Shown here: piece by piece, positions 47,830 to 59,216 of the stretch | Position numbering within the stretch: position 1 is the stretch's first letter | How the letters are laid out: each line of letters opens with the position of its first letter | NCBI GenBank assembly: GCA_036785705.1 | Contig: JAWUZG010000173.1 | Span: 4,697,001 to 4,761,000 of the forward strand | Direction: 5' to 3' | Length of the DNA stretch: 64,000 nt | Source: Acanthornis magna | Taxonomy: Eukaryota > Chordata > Aves > Passeriformes > Acanthizidae | Position numbers and translations under genes: made by a program | The notes under the pieces: model-generated | Database searches by the model: none | What the model was told of the DNA's origin: nothing | The model's input: only the letters and a program-made list of their open reading frames with translations

Positions 47830-50800
47830 TTAGGGATGGAAAAAGTCTATGAAGTCAATCCTGCCACAATGCGGGCAGATGGAATAGCTGTCCAGAGGCC
47901 TCCATTCCAGCCTTAATAAATGTGTATAGGAGAATACTGCATTAGCAGTTAAAGGAGACACCAAGGGTGAAAACACAGAGCTGTGATATTAAAGGACAGA
48001 GACAACACTCTATTTACAATAAAATAAACGTCGTTTACACATGTGTTACCCATTTAAGTGAGAAGATCGGAAATGGAAGCAGGCACTGTCAGGCTACATT
48101 TAGAAGAGATGTGTTTGATAGAACATTTCAACATGCTTTGATTGAGACCCCTGCTACTTTCCTTTTGAAAATTGTAGAGTAAAATGTGCTGGTGAATTGT
48201 AAAGGTTTCATCCCCCTTGATGTATTTTTATTGAACACGACTTGCAGGCTTCAAATTTTAATACTCTGTCCCTAGACTGCTGTCACTCACCATATCACAC
48301 TTCTCAATTCACAAGGGTTAGAGTTTGGGGGAAAATGGCCCAAACACAATCATTTGGACACTTTGTTTATCATAGGAATATATTGTCAAAATGTAAATTT
48401 ATACTTTATAATTCCCATGGGAAATAAAAAGGTGGCATTTAAAAGCAAAAACATAAACCAAAAATAAAAGATTTTTTTCCTCACTAACTGCCATACTCTA
48501 TCAGGAAATAAAAGCATTTCTTGATTACATTGCATTTATTTCCCAAGTGCTTGCTTCTCCTTCATAGGAACTTTTTCATCAGGGTTTCAGAATAATGTCA
48601 TGCCTTTCTTGCCTCCCTAAGCCTTCCAGTGTGCAAACTTACAGATGGCAGTATCCTTCTCAGACGTCATTTTCATTGCTACAAACTTCTGTGCCTCTGG
48701 AGGGGGCCAGCTTATGGTTCTGTTATGCCACTAATGAGTCTCCCATCTCTTCAGCAGTAAACAGTCTTTTTACTAGTCAATATTTGTGCTGCATTGTGCA
48801 CACAACACCCTATGAATCTTGCCCCCACTAGTGAGCACATTTTATGGATATAAATAGATTTTTTTGTTGTCTTCCAGACACTCAGGATTACTGGCCTCTT
48901 TTGTGTATTCCAATGTCTTGTGTACTTAGATCATAAATTTTCCATGAAAAATGGATGCTTGTGGCACTGGGAAATCTAACTATCTGTATTATTTATTCAG
49001 TTTCTCTGGAGCAAAAACTAAATATATTGACTTTTGACTAGTTAGTTGTGCTTGGTCCTTGTGATTCTACCTAGAATAAAACACAGATCGAGGTCATTTG
49101 GAAAGCATGGGCTTTCCCAGGAAAAGCTCAAATTCAATATTACTTAGTAAACACACTAGGCTTCACTGTAAAAAATGAATGAAATGGGTTCAAGGAAGAT
49201 CTAATTGGCCATATTAGTATTCTCTGAATGTGGGAGCTTAGTACGGACACAATAAAGTACAAGACACCCTTAATTTATACGTGTTACTATATAGGATTAC
49301 CCTGTAAAATTAAACAGAACCCTATCTTGGCAATGTCCTATGAAAATAAACAAACAATTTTCCCAAACCTATAACCCGGACTTGAATAGCTAGTACTAGT
49401 AATAGCAGGAAGGGTTCATGAGCTAAATAAAATTGGCATAAATAAAAGCTACACGTTTCTGTCTGTGACCATTCCTGAGGTGAAGTTCTCAGAGGAGACC
49501 AGGACAGGTTTGTTGAGCTGCAGTAAAGCATCTGCTCAAATTGCAGCTATTCAAGATTTATTATGATGTACCTCAAATGAAAATTGGATTTTGATCAGCT
49601 GAGTCAAAACCCCTAGAAGAAATCATGAGTATCTAAGTAATCAGAGTATCTAAGACTAGAAGATCTGAAATTTTATTTCAGAGTTGATATGGAAAGAACC
49701 CATTCAACACCTTAACAGAGAAAACATTCAGAATTCTGGGCAAATGGTATTTCCTCAGTTTCCCTTTCCTGCTTGCTGTATCCTTCATCCCAGGTATCTT
49801 GACAGGCAGCAAATACTGCAAGGACCCTCAGCCTTGTGAGAAATCATATGGGGCTGGAGGACATTAAATCAACCTCCCACTTGCATCCACCATCCTTTCT
49901 GCATTACGTGGAAGAAAACTTTAAAATGGGAATTAAAACTCTACAAGCTCACATTCAATTAATATTATTCATATTATTAATGTTTGCTGTTGTGAGACCT
50001 ATCAGGAGATAATTGACCTTGTCAGGTGTTATGCACCCTCTGCATTACTGTTAGATTCTTCCACTCCCCTCATGCTTAATTATAAGCTGATAAAGCCAAA
50101 AGGAAGTTTATTTTCCCCTTCCCTGCGTTAGCCATAGAATATCAAAGAAAAGGGAGCAGGGAGGCAGGGGGTGGAGGAGGGAATAAATCTCCTAAAACAT
50201 GTAATCTGCTCAATTAATAAAGTGAATCTAACGGAGTTGCTCCCTGGGGCCTGACAAATGCACCTGTCGCCATCACCAGACAACTAATATAAAGCACATG
50301 TCCATACATTTTCCCCCTCCACTACTCTCTATATATGTATTTTAAGAAAAGAATTGTCTAATTCAATCTAATGGGTAGTGGACCGACCTATTGTTGAGGG
50401 GTTTTTTTAATGTAAAACACTGCTTTTCTGCCACACTCATGCTGCTCAGCTGGCAACAGTTAGCACAGAAAACGCAGGGCTTTTCAAAAATGTATTAAAT
50501 GGAAGAAGGAATATATATACACTCTTAAAGAACAGACATTCTATCCCCCATCTGCAGCCTTTTTAAGTACTATTTCATACATCAGCCTTGAGCTGTCATT
50601 CCAGCAGATTTAAGACTCACATGATCGGAACATTGATAAGGAAGCGATGCAGGTACTCCTATGTGTGCAAACTGGTGGCTGTGCCCTGGTGATTAGAGAG
50701 GAGATGAAAACATCCAGTCCTCCTGCTGTCATTGACGTATTCATCCCTAGATGCAGCAGCCAGCTTCCATCTCCCCAAAGATCCCTTTAAACACTCGACA

Positions 50801-53800
50801 CTGGAACTGAGTGGTACACACAGGATGAAGAAAGCCTTCGGCCCTTTGGATTTCCCCTTGTGTGACCTTCAGCACAGCCTTTTAACCCCTTGGGTGGCTG
50901 TACTTTGCAGACTGTGAAAGAGATAGGATAGTCCCATAAAGAAAGAGCTGACTTACCTGCACCTGTGTGCGAGTGTCTCCCTGAGCATGGATCACAGCTG
51001 TCAGGAGAAGATTTTGAAAAAGTGATGTTGGCATCTAGCTACCAATTTAATAAACAAGGTATCCATGGAGATGAAAGATGTTTACTGTAAGTCTTAAGTT
51101 TTGTCTTCTTGGGGACTAAAAATAGCTTATTCTCTAAAATTGTTGCCATGGGTTGAGATTTTCTTCATACAGTTGTCCAGGAACGTTTCACTGTTGGTGT
51201 GATATTTGACTCACTGTGCCTGTGCTCACTATTGGCTGTATACTCAGTGAAGCCCACTATTCATTTTCTTTTTTATTTTTCCTTTTGAGTTTGCAGGGCA
51301 GTGGGAGGTGAAGAACAAAGACAATTGTATCCAACTTTTGGTTTTTTTGCTTCTCCTTAGGGGTCTTGCTATGTTGCCCTTTGAATCAGCTGGTATTTTT
51401 TGCCTTTGGAAGGCAAAGTAAAGGAAGAAGTTCCTCTTCTGTCTCTGTATTGGATGAGCTTCATGGCTGAAGCTTGCACTACAAAGATGAGTACAAAATG
51501 CAGTATTTGGTGTTTACTTTTGTGCCATATGGCAGCTTCAGAGGGATTTTTCTGGGTATTCCTATGGGGTTTATCCAAAAGTGCTCTTCGGATAGACATC
51601 TTAGGTGGAGTATTTTAGATATTTATCGCATTGCTCAGACAGCAAGGCCTGCAATGTAATGGTAAATTCTGGTAGTGGGCTCAGTTCACTTTAAAATCAG
51701 TTAGCTTCTGTCAATAGACATTTTGAATACCTTGTTTATCAGATTAGAGGGTTAATCAATAGAAAAAAAGTTTGGAGAAGTGTTTTTCAAAACATTTGAT
51801 TTGTCTGACAATAAGGTTGTTTCATAATGATATTCTCTTATACAAGCAAAACCAGAAATAACAAAAGATTATAGAACATCTTAATTCTCAAAAATGTTTG
51901 ATAAAGAATTAATGTTTCTGCAGAATTCTTTCAGAAAGATGAAAAAAACCTGGAGGTATGAGACCATCATTCTGGACAACCATCCTGTAATGATTTTAAA
52001 ATTACACTTATAGTTAAACCAGACATGCTCTCACAGACTTTACTGAACCAAATTCTGAAAAGTATGTATATGATATATTTGTTTGTTTTACATTTTCTAT
52101 TAAAATTAAGGAACTACATAGTATGCACAATGTCCATTTAATGTAAGTAGTCCTGGAAGTTCTATTTCTTCTATTGCATTTTTAGGTAGCAAGACATATT
52201 TGCCCGTATTAGCAGGTTAGAATAGGTTAGACAGAGGGAACAGATGCCATTCTCTTTTCTATCTGAAGCCAATGAAATCAGACTGACTCCCAGAAATAAC
52301 GAGCTTAACTTCAAGTAAAGGAAAATCCAAAGTAAGCTTCTTGCTGTTCTTCTCCTGCAAGGATGCAATTACCTATTTCTACCCCCACTCTTTCCATGCA
52401 GGATCCAACAGTTCCTGTTTCCAGAGCCTACATTCAGACTTGTTTCCTTTACAACAATGAGCCAGTCTGAGCACTCAGACTGAGAACACTGGATAAATAA
52501 AAATCACAAGTTTTTCCATCTTTTTAAGCTTGAGGGTGGTGTGAGGGCGTGCTCCCCGAACCCCTTGAACCATAACCATCCATGGAGGCTGTGAGGGCTG
52601 GGGACAGATTGCCAACTGGATGTTAGGGGATGGATAGTAATTTGGTAGCCAAAATCTGTCTGGGACAGTGACCCAGACATCTTGCTGTTACGCAAATTTA
52701 ATTCCATCATCTTACTCCATGAATAGTGGGCAGCCTGAGAGCCACTGAGTTCTCCAGCACTGTAGTGAGCTCTCTGCTTGAGAGACTGAGACTCCTTTCT
52801 GCAACTGATCCTTGGTAAGTGATTAATGTCAAGCTAAACTTTGAAATCTGAGGTAAGGGCTTGGCTATCCATATATAAACACTTAGAAGTAAACTTTTGA
52901 CCAAGTCTAGGACTAGAAGTCTATGCAGGTGCACCCAGACTCTTCCCTGAGAAGGTTCTTTCTGAGTCTCATGGCTCATTGGAAGTGTCTCTCTGACAGT
53001 TCTGTGTGACCCTGTTCTCTATGAAGTAAATAACCAAGTGTACCTTGCCACTGAATCTTGTTAAATCACTGCCACATTTACCATTGAATTTTGTTAGCTC
53101 ACGGTTCTATTTCAACAAATTATGTTTCATCTTCCCTCTTCAGAGTGAAGTGCATCACTTTCTTTGGAAGGAGCTGATTATTCAATCTCACAGTAGCACA
53201 TAGCATATTCAGTCAGTATCTGGATTAAATACCTTCAATATGCCCTGAGCTGATCACTGGGTCAAAGAAAAATGCAGTAGCATTCAAAGGAGGATTACTC
53301 TGGTTGCATTCCCTACATAAGGCATTCTGGTCATCATCACATGGGATCTTCTTCCTGGGATGAGGCTGCTGAAGGTCCTATTATAAACCAGGTCTGTCTG
53401 ATCTGGACAACAAAGGCACCCATGTGGTTTGGAGGTGGACCTCGATGCTCCCCCACTGCTGTGCCTCAAAACAATGCCTGTTTCAAGCTCTACCACAGAC
53501 CATATGAAAGCCCACATGTATAACAACTTTTGATGAAATAAGTCGAAGTCTGGATTTAAGTTATAGACAGAATTTGTATAGATGTACTTTACTGGTAAAT
53601 AGGCAGAAAACTATCAGTGGGAAAGTTAACATTTTTTCAGGGTTCAACACAAACATTTTAAATGCTTCTGCCTCCACCTCCTCTCCAGTGACAGGAAGTA
53701 TTAAAAAGCAAATTTATGCCTAGAGTATGAAGCAGTTTGAGATATTATGAAAGCTAGAGTACTGCAGTAGAGTAAGCTCTTCCATGCTTTGTGAAGACAA

Positions 53801-55480
53801 GGCATCAGATGCTAAAAGTGCTGGCATAGATTGCAAGACTTTGTTTTTTTCCCTTGATCCTAGATTTCCTTCCTGCCCAGCTTTGGCCAGGTCGCTTGAA
53901 TTTTTTTATTAAATTTTAAGCAGAAAGAGTGATGCTTCCACACCTCACAGAGACAGAGGGGATAATATTTAGATTCTTTATATAAGACTGACAAAGGCAC
54001 CTTTGACAGCTGAATGGTAAATTGCAGAAATATCATTAATAAGCCTCAACAATTAACAACTATCCCATAAGCCAGTACCTTTGTGTCCTCTATATCAAAT
54101 TCACCATGCATAATCCTTTCTTGTGCTGAGCTCTGCTGATAAAGGAAGGATTCGTTAAAAATTATTTGTGCTATTCATTATGGAAGCCATACAGGGCTCC
54201 TACATGACAGCAGCAGTTTCAAGAACCAGTCTGAAGATTTTTGGGGAAAAAAAAAATCCCTCAGTTTAAAAGCAGAAGGGGGGAAAATAACACTTTTCTA
54301 CACTTCAGTAGGAGCTTTAAGAAACCAGTTTGGTTTTCAATAGTGTCCCTGTGAATAGAAGCCAGATGGTCTTTAAACCAGCATTTCCCCCACCATTTTA
54401 GGCATGAAAGCCACTACTCCGATGGAGCGGCAAGGGGGAGAGATAGGGATGGCAGGATACAGGCAGCACACAAAGGAGAAATAAGAAATCCTTTAAACAG
54501 GGATTGAAATAGTCTGTTTGACAGCTAGAAAAGGGGGGAGTGTCAGGAAGGTAAAAGGGCAGGCTCCATAGGGGTAAGCAGAAATAATGGAGTGTAGAGT
54601 AACAGGATGTGAAGGGGTTATAATGATCATGGTAGCCAAGTGTGTAATTTGCAGTGAATAATTGATCCAGTGCCTTTTTCTTTTTTATTTTTTTTACTGT
54701 TTCTCATCAAGAAGATCACAATTTTCTTACATCTGTTCCATCCTGATGATTCAGTGAGTGATTTCTGCAACTGACGCATGGTCTGTATACTGAACACAAG
54801 CAAAATTCATTGTGAATATACAATATCAGAAATCCTAGTTTAGTTTTGATGGAACACATAAATCACATGGTATTTTGTACTTTCTCTAATTAGTGAGTGC
54901 GACTCTAACAATTGCTGTGACATTTCTCCCAATTATGTATTCAGAAAGTGTTTTTCATGAATATTCTTTTAAAATGGACTTTCTCTCCAAATGCTTATGA
55001 CAGTAAACTCATTGGCAAGAATATTACTGCAGTGTTTGACAATCTAGGGATTTAAAATTCCATGGTACTTTTTCGTTAAAGGGGAAGAGATTACATGAGA
55101 GACCAACCCTAATTCCTGCATATATAATTACTCATGAAAATATCTGATATGGTCTTCATTAAATGAAATAGGTCTCCAAGCCTCTGCTTCCCTCTCACTC
55201 TGGAGACATTGGTGTATGTGTGACTGAAAGTAAATTTGCAGATTTCTCAGACATGAGATGGGCTGCAAATGCCTTTAAACCAGAATGTCCCAGTTGCCTC
55301 TAATGGAAGCTACAGGGAGAATTATATGCTCAATAAGCAAATAAATGTTTCCTTGGAATGCTAGGAAGGAATTCCTAGTGCTCTATGCAAAAAATAATAT
55401 GAGGTTGGTCTCATTTCATGACAAACTCATAAAATTCCAGAGGGTAGAGTTCAGTCTAGTGAGACTCATGGAAAGGACAG
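47830..55480. other. AT-rich non-coding DNA
   Basis: No gene, RNA or clear mobile element is recognised over this long stretch. Scattered frames of 60-90 codons show no domain. 49960-50300 and 54400-54660 have non-repetitive texture of the kind seen in conserved non-coding elements, but conservation cannot be tested here. An A-rich run lies near 54246. Confidence 0.5.
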
Positions 55481-55529
55481 GAATGTAATTAACACCCAGA
55501 CACCATTCACAGACAACAGGCAGTATAAG

Positions 55530-55880
55530 CAAATTGATGGTGAGAGGAGTCTGGAGCAAGAAAACTTACCTTTAGTAGAAGAGATCAGGTTAAAAAATTC
55601 TTGAGCAAATTAGACAAGTGTAAATCCATAGGTCCTGATACCGTGTACCCAAAAGTGCTGAAATGACTGAATGATTGGAAGAGGTGACTGGAAGAGGTGC
55701 CTGAGGATTGGAGGAAAGCAATAGTCACTCCTATCTTCTAAGATAAGGAGGACTTGCAGAATTACAGGCTGGTCAGTCTGTAGTCCATGTGAAAGTTCTT
55801 CGTTAATCCTAGAAGTCATTTCCAGGCAAATGAAGGACAAGAAAGCAAACAGGAGCAGCAACATGGATTCATCAAGGGGG
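55530..55880 (+). mobile_element. CR1 LINE internal fragment (5' part of RT), dead
   Basis: The plus strand retains CR1 ORF2 motifs from just before and within the reverse transcriptase. KSIGPDTVYPKVL is encoded at 55622-55660, EVPEDWRKAIVTPIF at 55694-55738, EVISRQMKDKKA from 55812 and HGFIKG at 55862-55879. These correspond in order to the KSxGPDGxxPxVL, VPxDWR, IxRHMxxxxL and HGFxxGxS blocks of CR1-type RTs. In-frame stops (directly after PKVL) and frame shifts make it non-functional. It stops abruptly at a GGGGGACACAGGGGGG junction before an A-tract and LTR. Confidence 0.85.
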
Positions 55881-55890
55881 ACACAGGGGG

Positions 55891-55907
55891 GAAAAAAAAA
55901 AAAAAAA
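55891..55907. repeat. A-rich tract at CR1/LTR junction
   Basis: A run of about 16 A between the CR1 fragment and the LTR. It may belong to the truncated end of the LTR or to an unrelated insertion seam. Confidence 0.7.
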
Positions 55908-56365
55908 GTTGTGCATACAAGCAAACAAAACAAGAATTAATTCACTGTTTCCACAGGCAGGTACTCAGCCATCTTCAGGAAAGCAGGGCCCCATCAAGCA
56001 CAGTGGTTAACTGGGGAGAGAAACACCATCACTCAAAATATCCCCCTTCCTTCTTCCTCCCCACCCCCTCTTCCCCTGTCTCTTATGTACCAAGCATGAT
56101 GTCAGCTGGGGCTGTTACCCCAACCCCTTTGGTCAGCTGGGATCACCTGACCTGGCTGTGTCTCCTCACAACTTCCTAAGAACCCCTGGCTGCTCCCCAG
56201 CCTGGCAGAACGAGGAGCAGAAAAGGCCTTGACTCTCTGCAATCCCTGCTCAGCAATAACAAAAACATCTCTGTGTTATCAGCCCTGTGTTCAGCACAAA
56301 TCCAAAACACAGCCCAACACCAGCCTGGGAAGAAAATTAACTCTTCCCCAAGCAAAACCAGCACA
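55908..56365 (-). mobile_element. LTR of an avian endogenous retrovirus, truncated at 3' end
   Basis: On the minus strand the element begins TGTGCTGGTTTTGCTTGGGG and continues GTTAATTTTCTTCCCAGGCT, with AGAGATGTTTTTGTTATTGC and AAGGCCTTTTCTGCTCCTCG further in. I recognise this as an LTR family common in birds. Its 5' boundary (TG...) is intact at 56365. The other end is lost at the A-tract near 55900. Just upstream of TG on the minus strand lies GAAAGAAGG, a purine-rich stretch like a polypurine tract, so this may be a 3' LTR with a lost or unrecognised internal region beyond 56366. No viral gene was recognised there. Confidence 0.8.
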
Positions 56366-57000
56366 CCTTCTTTCAGCAGGTGCTTGCACAAGGTGACCCC
56401 CATCCTTTCCTTCTGGACCCTCTAGCTGGGGCTCTCCCACTGTGCTGTAAGGGGATAGTCCTTCTCTGGAAACCTTTTGAGAACACAAGTCAGGGTTCTT
56501 TCTGCACCAAGAAGGTCACCACGATTTCCCCAATTGCGTTTCGCTCTGCAGCAAATTGCTGGGCCTTCGTGGTGAGAGTTACCAGTGTCTCATCATAAGT
56601 GTCTCATCACAGCACCTGTCCAGCCTGAGGTTAAACAGTTTCTGCAAGACACCCTACAAAGCAGGTTTCTCCCCCTACGCATCCCTGGTTTAGCAGCAGT
56701 TGAGGGCAGCCCCAGACATCACTCTGGTGGCACTGGGCAGGGGCTGTGACTGCCCCAGCCTCAGTGCTCTTCAGCAGACACACAGGCTTTGTCCCTCTGT
56801 ATTTAGTTCAGAGCTCCTGTGAGCTCACGTGCGTGGGGTACAAGTTCCAATAGGGCTCTGGTCTTTCACATAGAGGGGTGTCATTGAGGACACTCTTGGC
56901 TGGAAGAGGTGCTGTGGCAATCCTAGGACCATGGGCACAAGGAGAGTTCCAGCACCCTTGGTACTGCAGAAGAGTCCCAGATAGTTCCTGAGCCCTCCCA
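56366..57000. other. Moderately GC-rich sequence beside the LTR, unassigned
   Basis: GC content is higher than in typical flanks, and several short frames occur on both strands. It could be the decayed 3' internal part of the retrovirus whose LTR lies to the left, since a purine-rich stretch precedes the LTR. I see no gag, pol or env motif, so it is left unassigned. Confidence 0.35.
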
Positions 57001-58585
57001 GAGTGCCTCTTGCATATAATGTGAAATATGAAAAGAAGTGGATCAGGTCCCCTTCATCTCTTTTCCTCTCTTCTCTCTCCCTCCTTTCCTCTTTCTTTTT
57101 TCTTTCCCCTTTTTCTTTTTTCCACTTTCATTTTCTTTGTCTCACAACCCCAGCTCCAGACCATCCTGTGACAACACCAATGCAGGATCTAAGCACTGGT
57201 GATACTCTTGTTTTGGTCCCTTGCTTTTCCTGGACAAGGCACAGCTGTCATGTTCTGTTCCATTCTCCTTTGTGATGGAAGGAGGGAATTTGTAAGGGTG
57301 TTTGAGGCTTGTGAGCCAGCACCCATGTTTTGTGGTGTTTTGGCTTTGGTGCCAGCACCATTGACTGACTGTGTGCTGCACCTTGTGAGGCAGCACCTTT
57401 TGAGGAGTTGGTTGTGGGAGCTGTGTTCTGTTGCAGAGCCATCCTCCTCATTCTTGGGACCTCCAGTAGTGTCCCATGTGCTTCCATGGATATCCATATT
57501 TCAAATTTGCCTAAGTGACTCCCATTTTGATCTTTCTGCATACTGCATAGTATTGCTATCCTTTCAACTCTGCCACTGGGGGAAGCTGGAATGGAGACTG
57601 TACCACTAAAGACTAGCAAAGGAAAACTCTGACTTCCTTCCAAGTCCTTTGCCTATGATTTCATTCAGCAACAGACACAAATCTTCTTTAGTCTTTGTCT
57701 AGCTGCTCCTTTGGTAGTAGAAGTCTTTCTGGTAGCTTTTCATATCTATTACAAACTTCAAGTAAAATTTAAATTCTCTAATTGTTTTGCTTTGTACTCC
57801 TTCTGGTGTCCCACAGTGTTTTTCAGCCTCTACACACTGTTTTTTTCCTGCTTGAACTCAGTGAACCAACTCATCTTCTTGCCAAAGCTGCTCAACATCC
57901 TTCACATTCAAATAGATATTTCTTTTGCTCTAATTCTGTCCTTGATGAGCTATCCGACAGTCTTTGGCCCTTCAGGGCAGCATCCCATGAGACCTCATGA
58001 GTTCCCTGAACAAGACAGGAATCACTCATTATTCTGCTAGTGGTTTTCCTTATTTCCCTCAGGACCTTTACCTCAACTATTTCATCTCAATGAAGTTATG
58101 CACAAACTGAAAATCAGATTTGAAGATAGGAACAATGCTAGCCATATGACCTAATCTGTTGGGAGGAAATTTTGGAAAGTAAACACACTTTTAGAAATGG
58201 TAAAAATTATATAGCATTTGCTGACAGAGTTTGATGAATATTATCTTTCCCAAACCAAACTAAACCATAACTTATTGCTGTGACTATTTTTAACTTGAGC
58301 TAACAAATACGAAGATGAAATAAATGTTTATCGTACTGAGCTTAGAATTCGGGTATCCACAAGTAATTCAAAATGTTGGACTACCACATTATAACCACTA
58401 TTATTTTTTCAATACAGTTCAACCATTTCAAAGGTAGTGAGTGGAAAGGAAACAATCTGGTCTTGGCAAAGGGTCTGCAGGTGAAGAAAGGCAGATGTGT
58501 CCACCATACGGCGAATGTGTCAAGTCTCACCTGCAGAGAAGTGAGACTCATCTAATTGCCTCCTGTCTCACTCTCTTTCTCTCCT
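57001..58585. other. Non-coding DNA, no gene recognised
   Basis: A C/T-rich tract lies at 57058-57140. Overlapping frames of 131 and 136 codons on opposite strands at 57199-57643 have no recognisable domain and are treated as accidental. A 109-codon Phe/Leu-rich frame at 57711-58040 reflects T-rich composition. Confidence 0.45.
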
Positions 58586-58587
58586 AG

Positions 58588-58696
58588 AGAGGCGTGCATT
58601 TCACTCATTTTCAGCACAGCATCAGAGCCTTCCTTTTGGTCCGTGACCATCACATGCCAGGTGCGGCTGGATGCCAACAGCCTCATCTGGGATCAG
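58588..58696 (+). other. Candidate exon with strong splice signals, unrecognised
   Basis: A long pyrimidine tract (CTCACTCTCTTTCTCTCCTAG) ends at 58587, with a branch-point-like CTAAT about 33 bp upstream. A donor GATCAG|GTGATT follows 58696. The 109-bp block is open in at least two frames. One reads into a short Ser/Thr-rich segment with Cys and Trp residues but no identifiable domain. This is the best splice-site pair noticed in the window. It could be a lncRNA exon, an exon of a gene whose other exons lie outside, or chance. Confidence 0.3.
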
Positions 58697-59033
58697 GTGA
58701 TTCTTAAGGTTGCAAAGCCAGAGAGAGGAGAGAAACTGCAGTGCAATCCAGTACTGCAGTGCATCCTGCATGGCCAATCTCATTTATTAAGAGGCAATTT
58801 ACCAGAGAAAGAACTTTCCCAAAACTGAGATATTTAGAGAGATTTCTTTTCTAGGGGTCCTTACTGCCTACAAAGTTGCAAGGTCATATTCAGTGGCACT
58901 TCTGTAGGGTTTCTGTGGGTTTTATTTTTAATCCAGATATTTCTTTTATGTTAAATTCTAGGAATTAGGTTTTAAGGTTAGCTTTCCTTATCAAATTTAC
59001 TTGAAAGTGGCAAGAAAATCAAAAGCTTTTCAA
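58697..59033. other. Non-coding DNA before CR1
   Basis: AT-rich with no gene or repeat recognised. Confidence 0.45.
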
Positions 59034-59216
59034 AGAATCCTAGAATCATTAAGGTTGGAAAAGACCTTTAAAATCATCAAGTCCAACTGTTAACACAGCA
59101 CCACCACCACCTTCACAACTAAATCATGTCCTCAAGTTCCATATCTACACATTTTTTGAACACTTCCAAGGATGGTAATTCTATCACTCCCCTGGACATG
59201 GAGAGATTGAGGGAAA
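59034..59216 (-). mobile_element. CR1 LINE 3'-end fragment
   Basis: The left edge reads AGAATCCTAGAATCATTAAG, the complement of two terminal octamers (ATTCTAGG, ATTCTTTG). Then come GGTTGGAAAAGACCTTTAAA, ATCATCAAGTCCAACTG, CATGTCCTCAAGTTCC, TTTTTGAACACTTCCAAGG and ACTCCCCTGG, the conserved order of an avian CR1 3' UTR. It lies on the minus strand and is truncated to about 180 bp. It is clearly younger than the RT relic at 20.6 kb. Confidence 0.9.

Noticed and set aside
55610..55933. 107-codon minus-strand frame
   Set aside because: It is antisense to the CR1 RT fragment and the A-tract.
57199..57643. Overlapping 136-codon (plus) and 131-codon (minus) frames
   Set aside because: They are mutually antisense, with no domain, no splice context and no recognised homologue. 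Chance in a moderately GC-rich stretch is likely.
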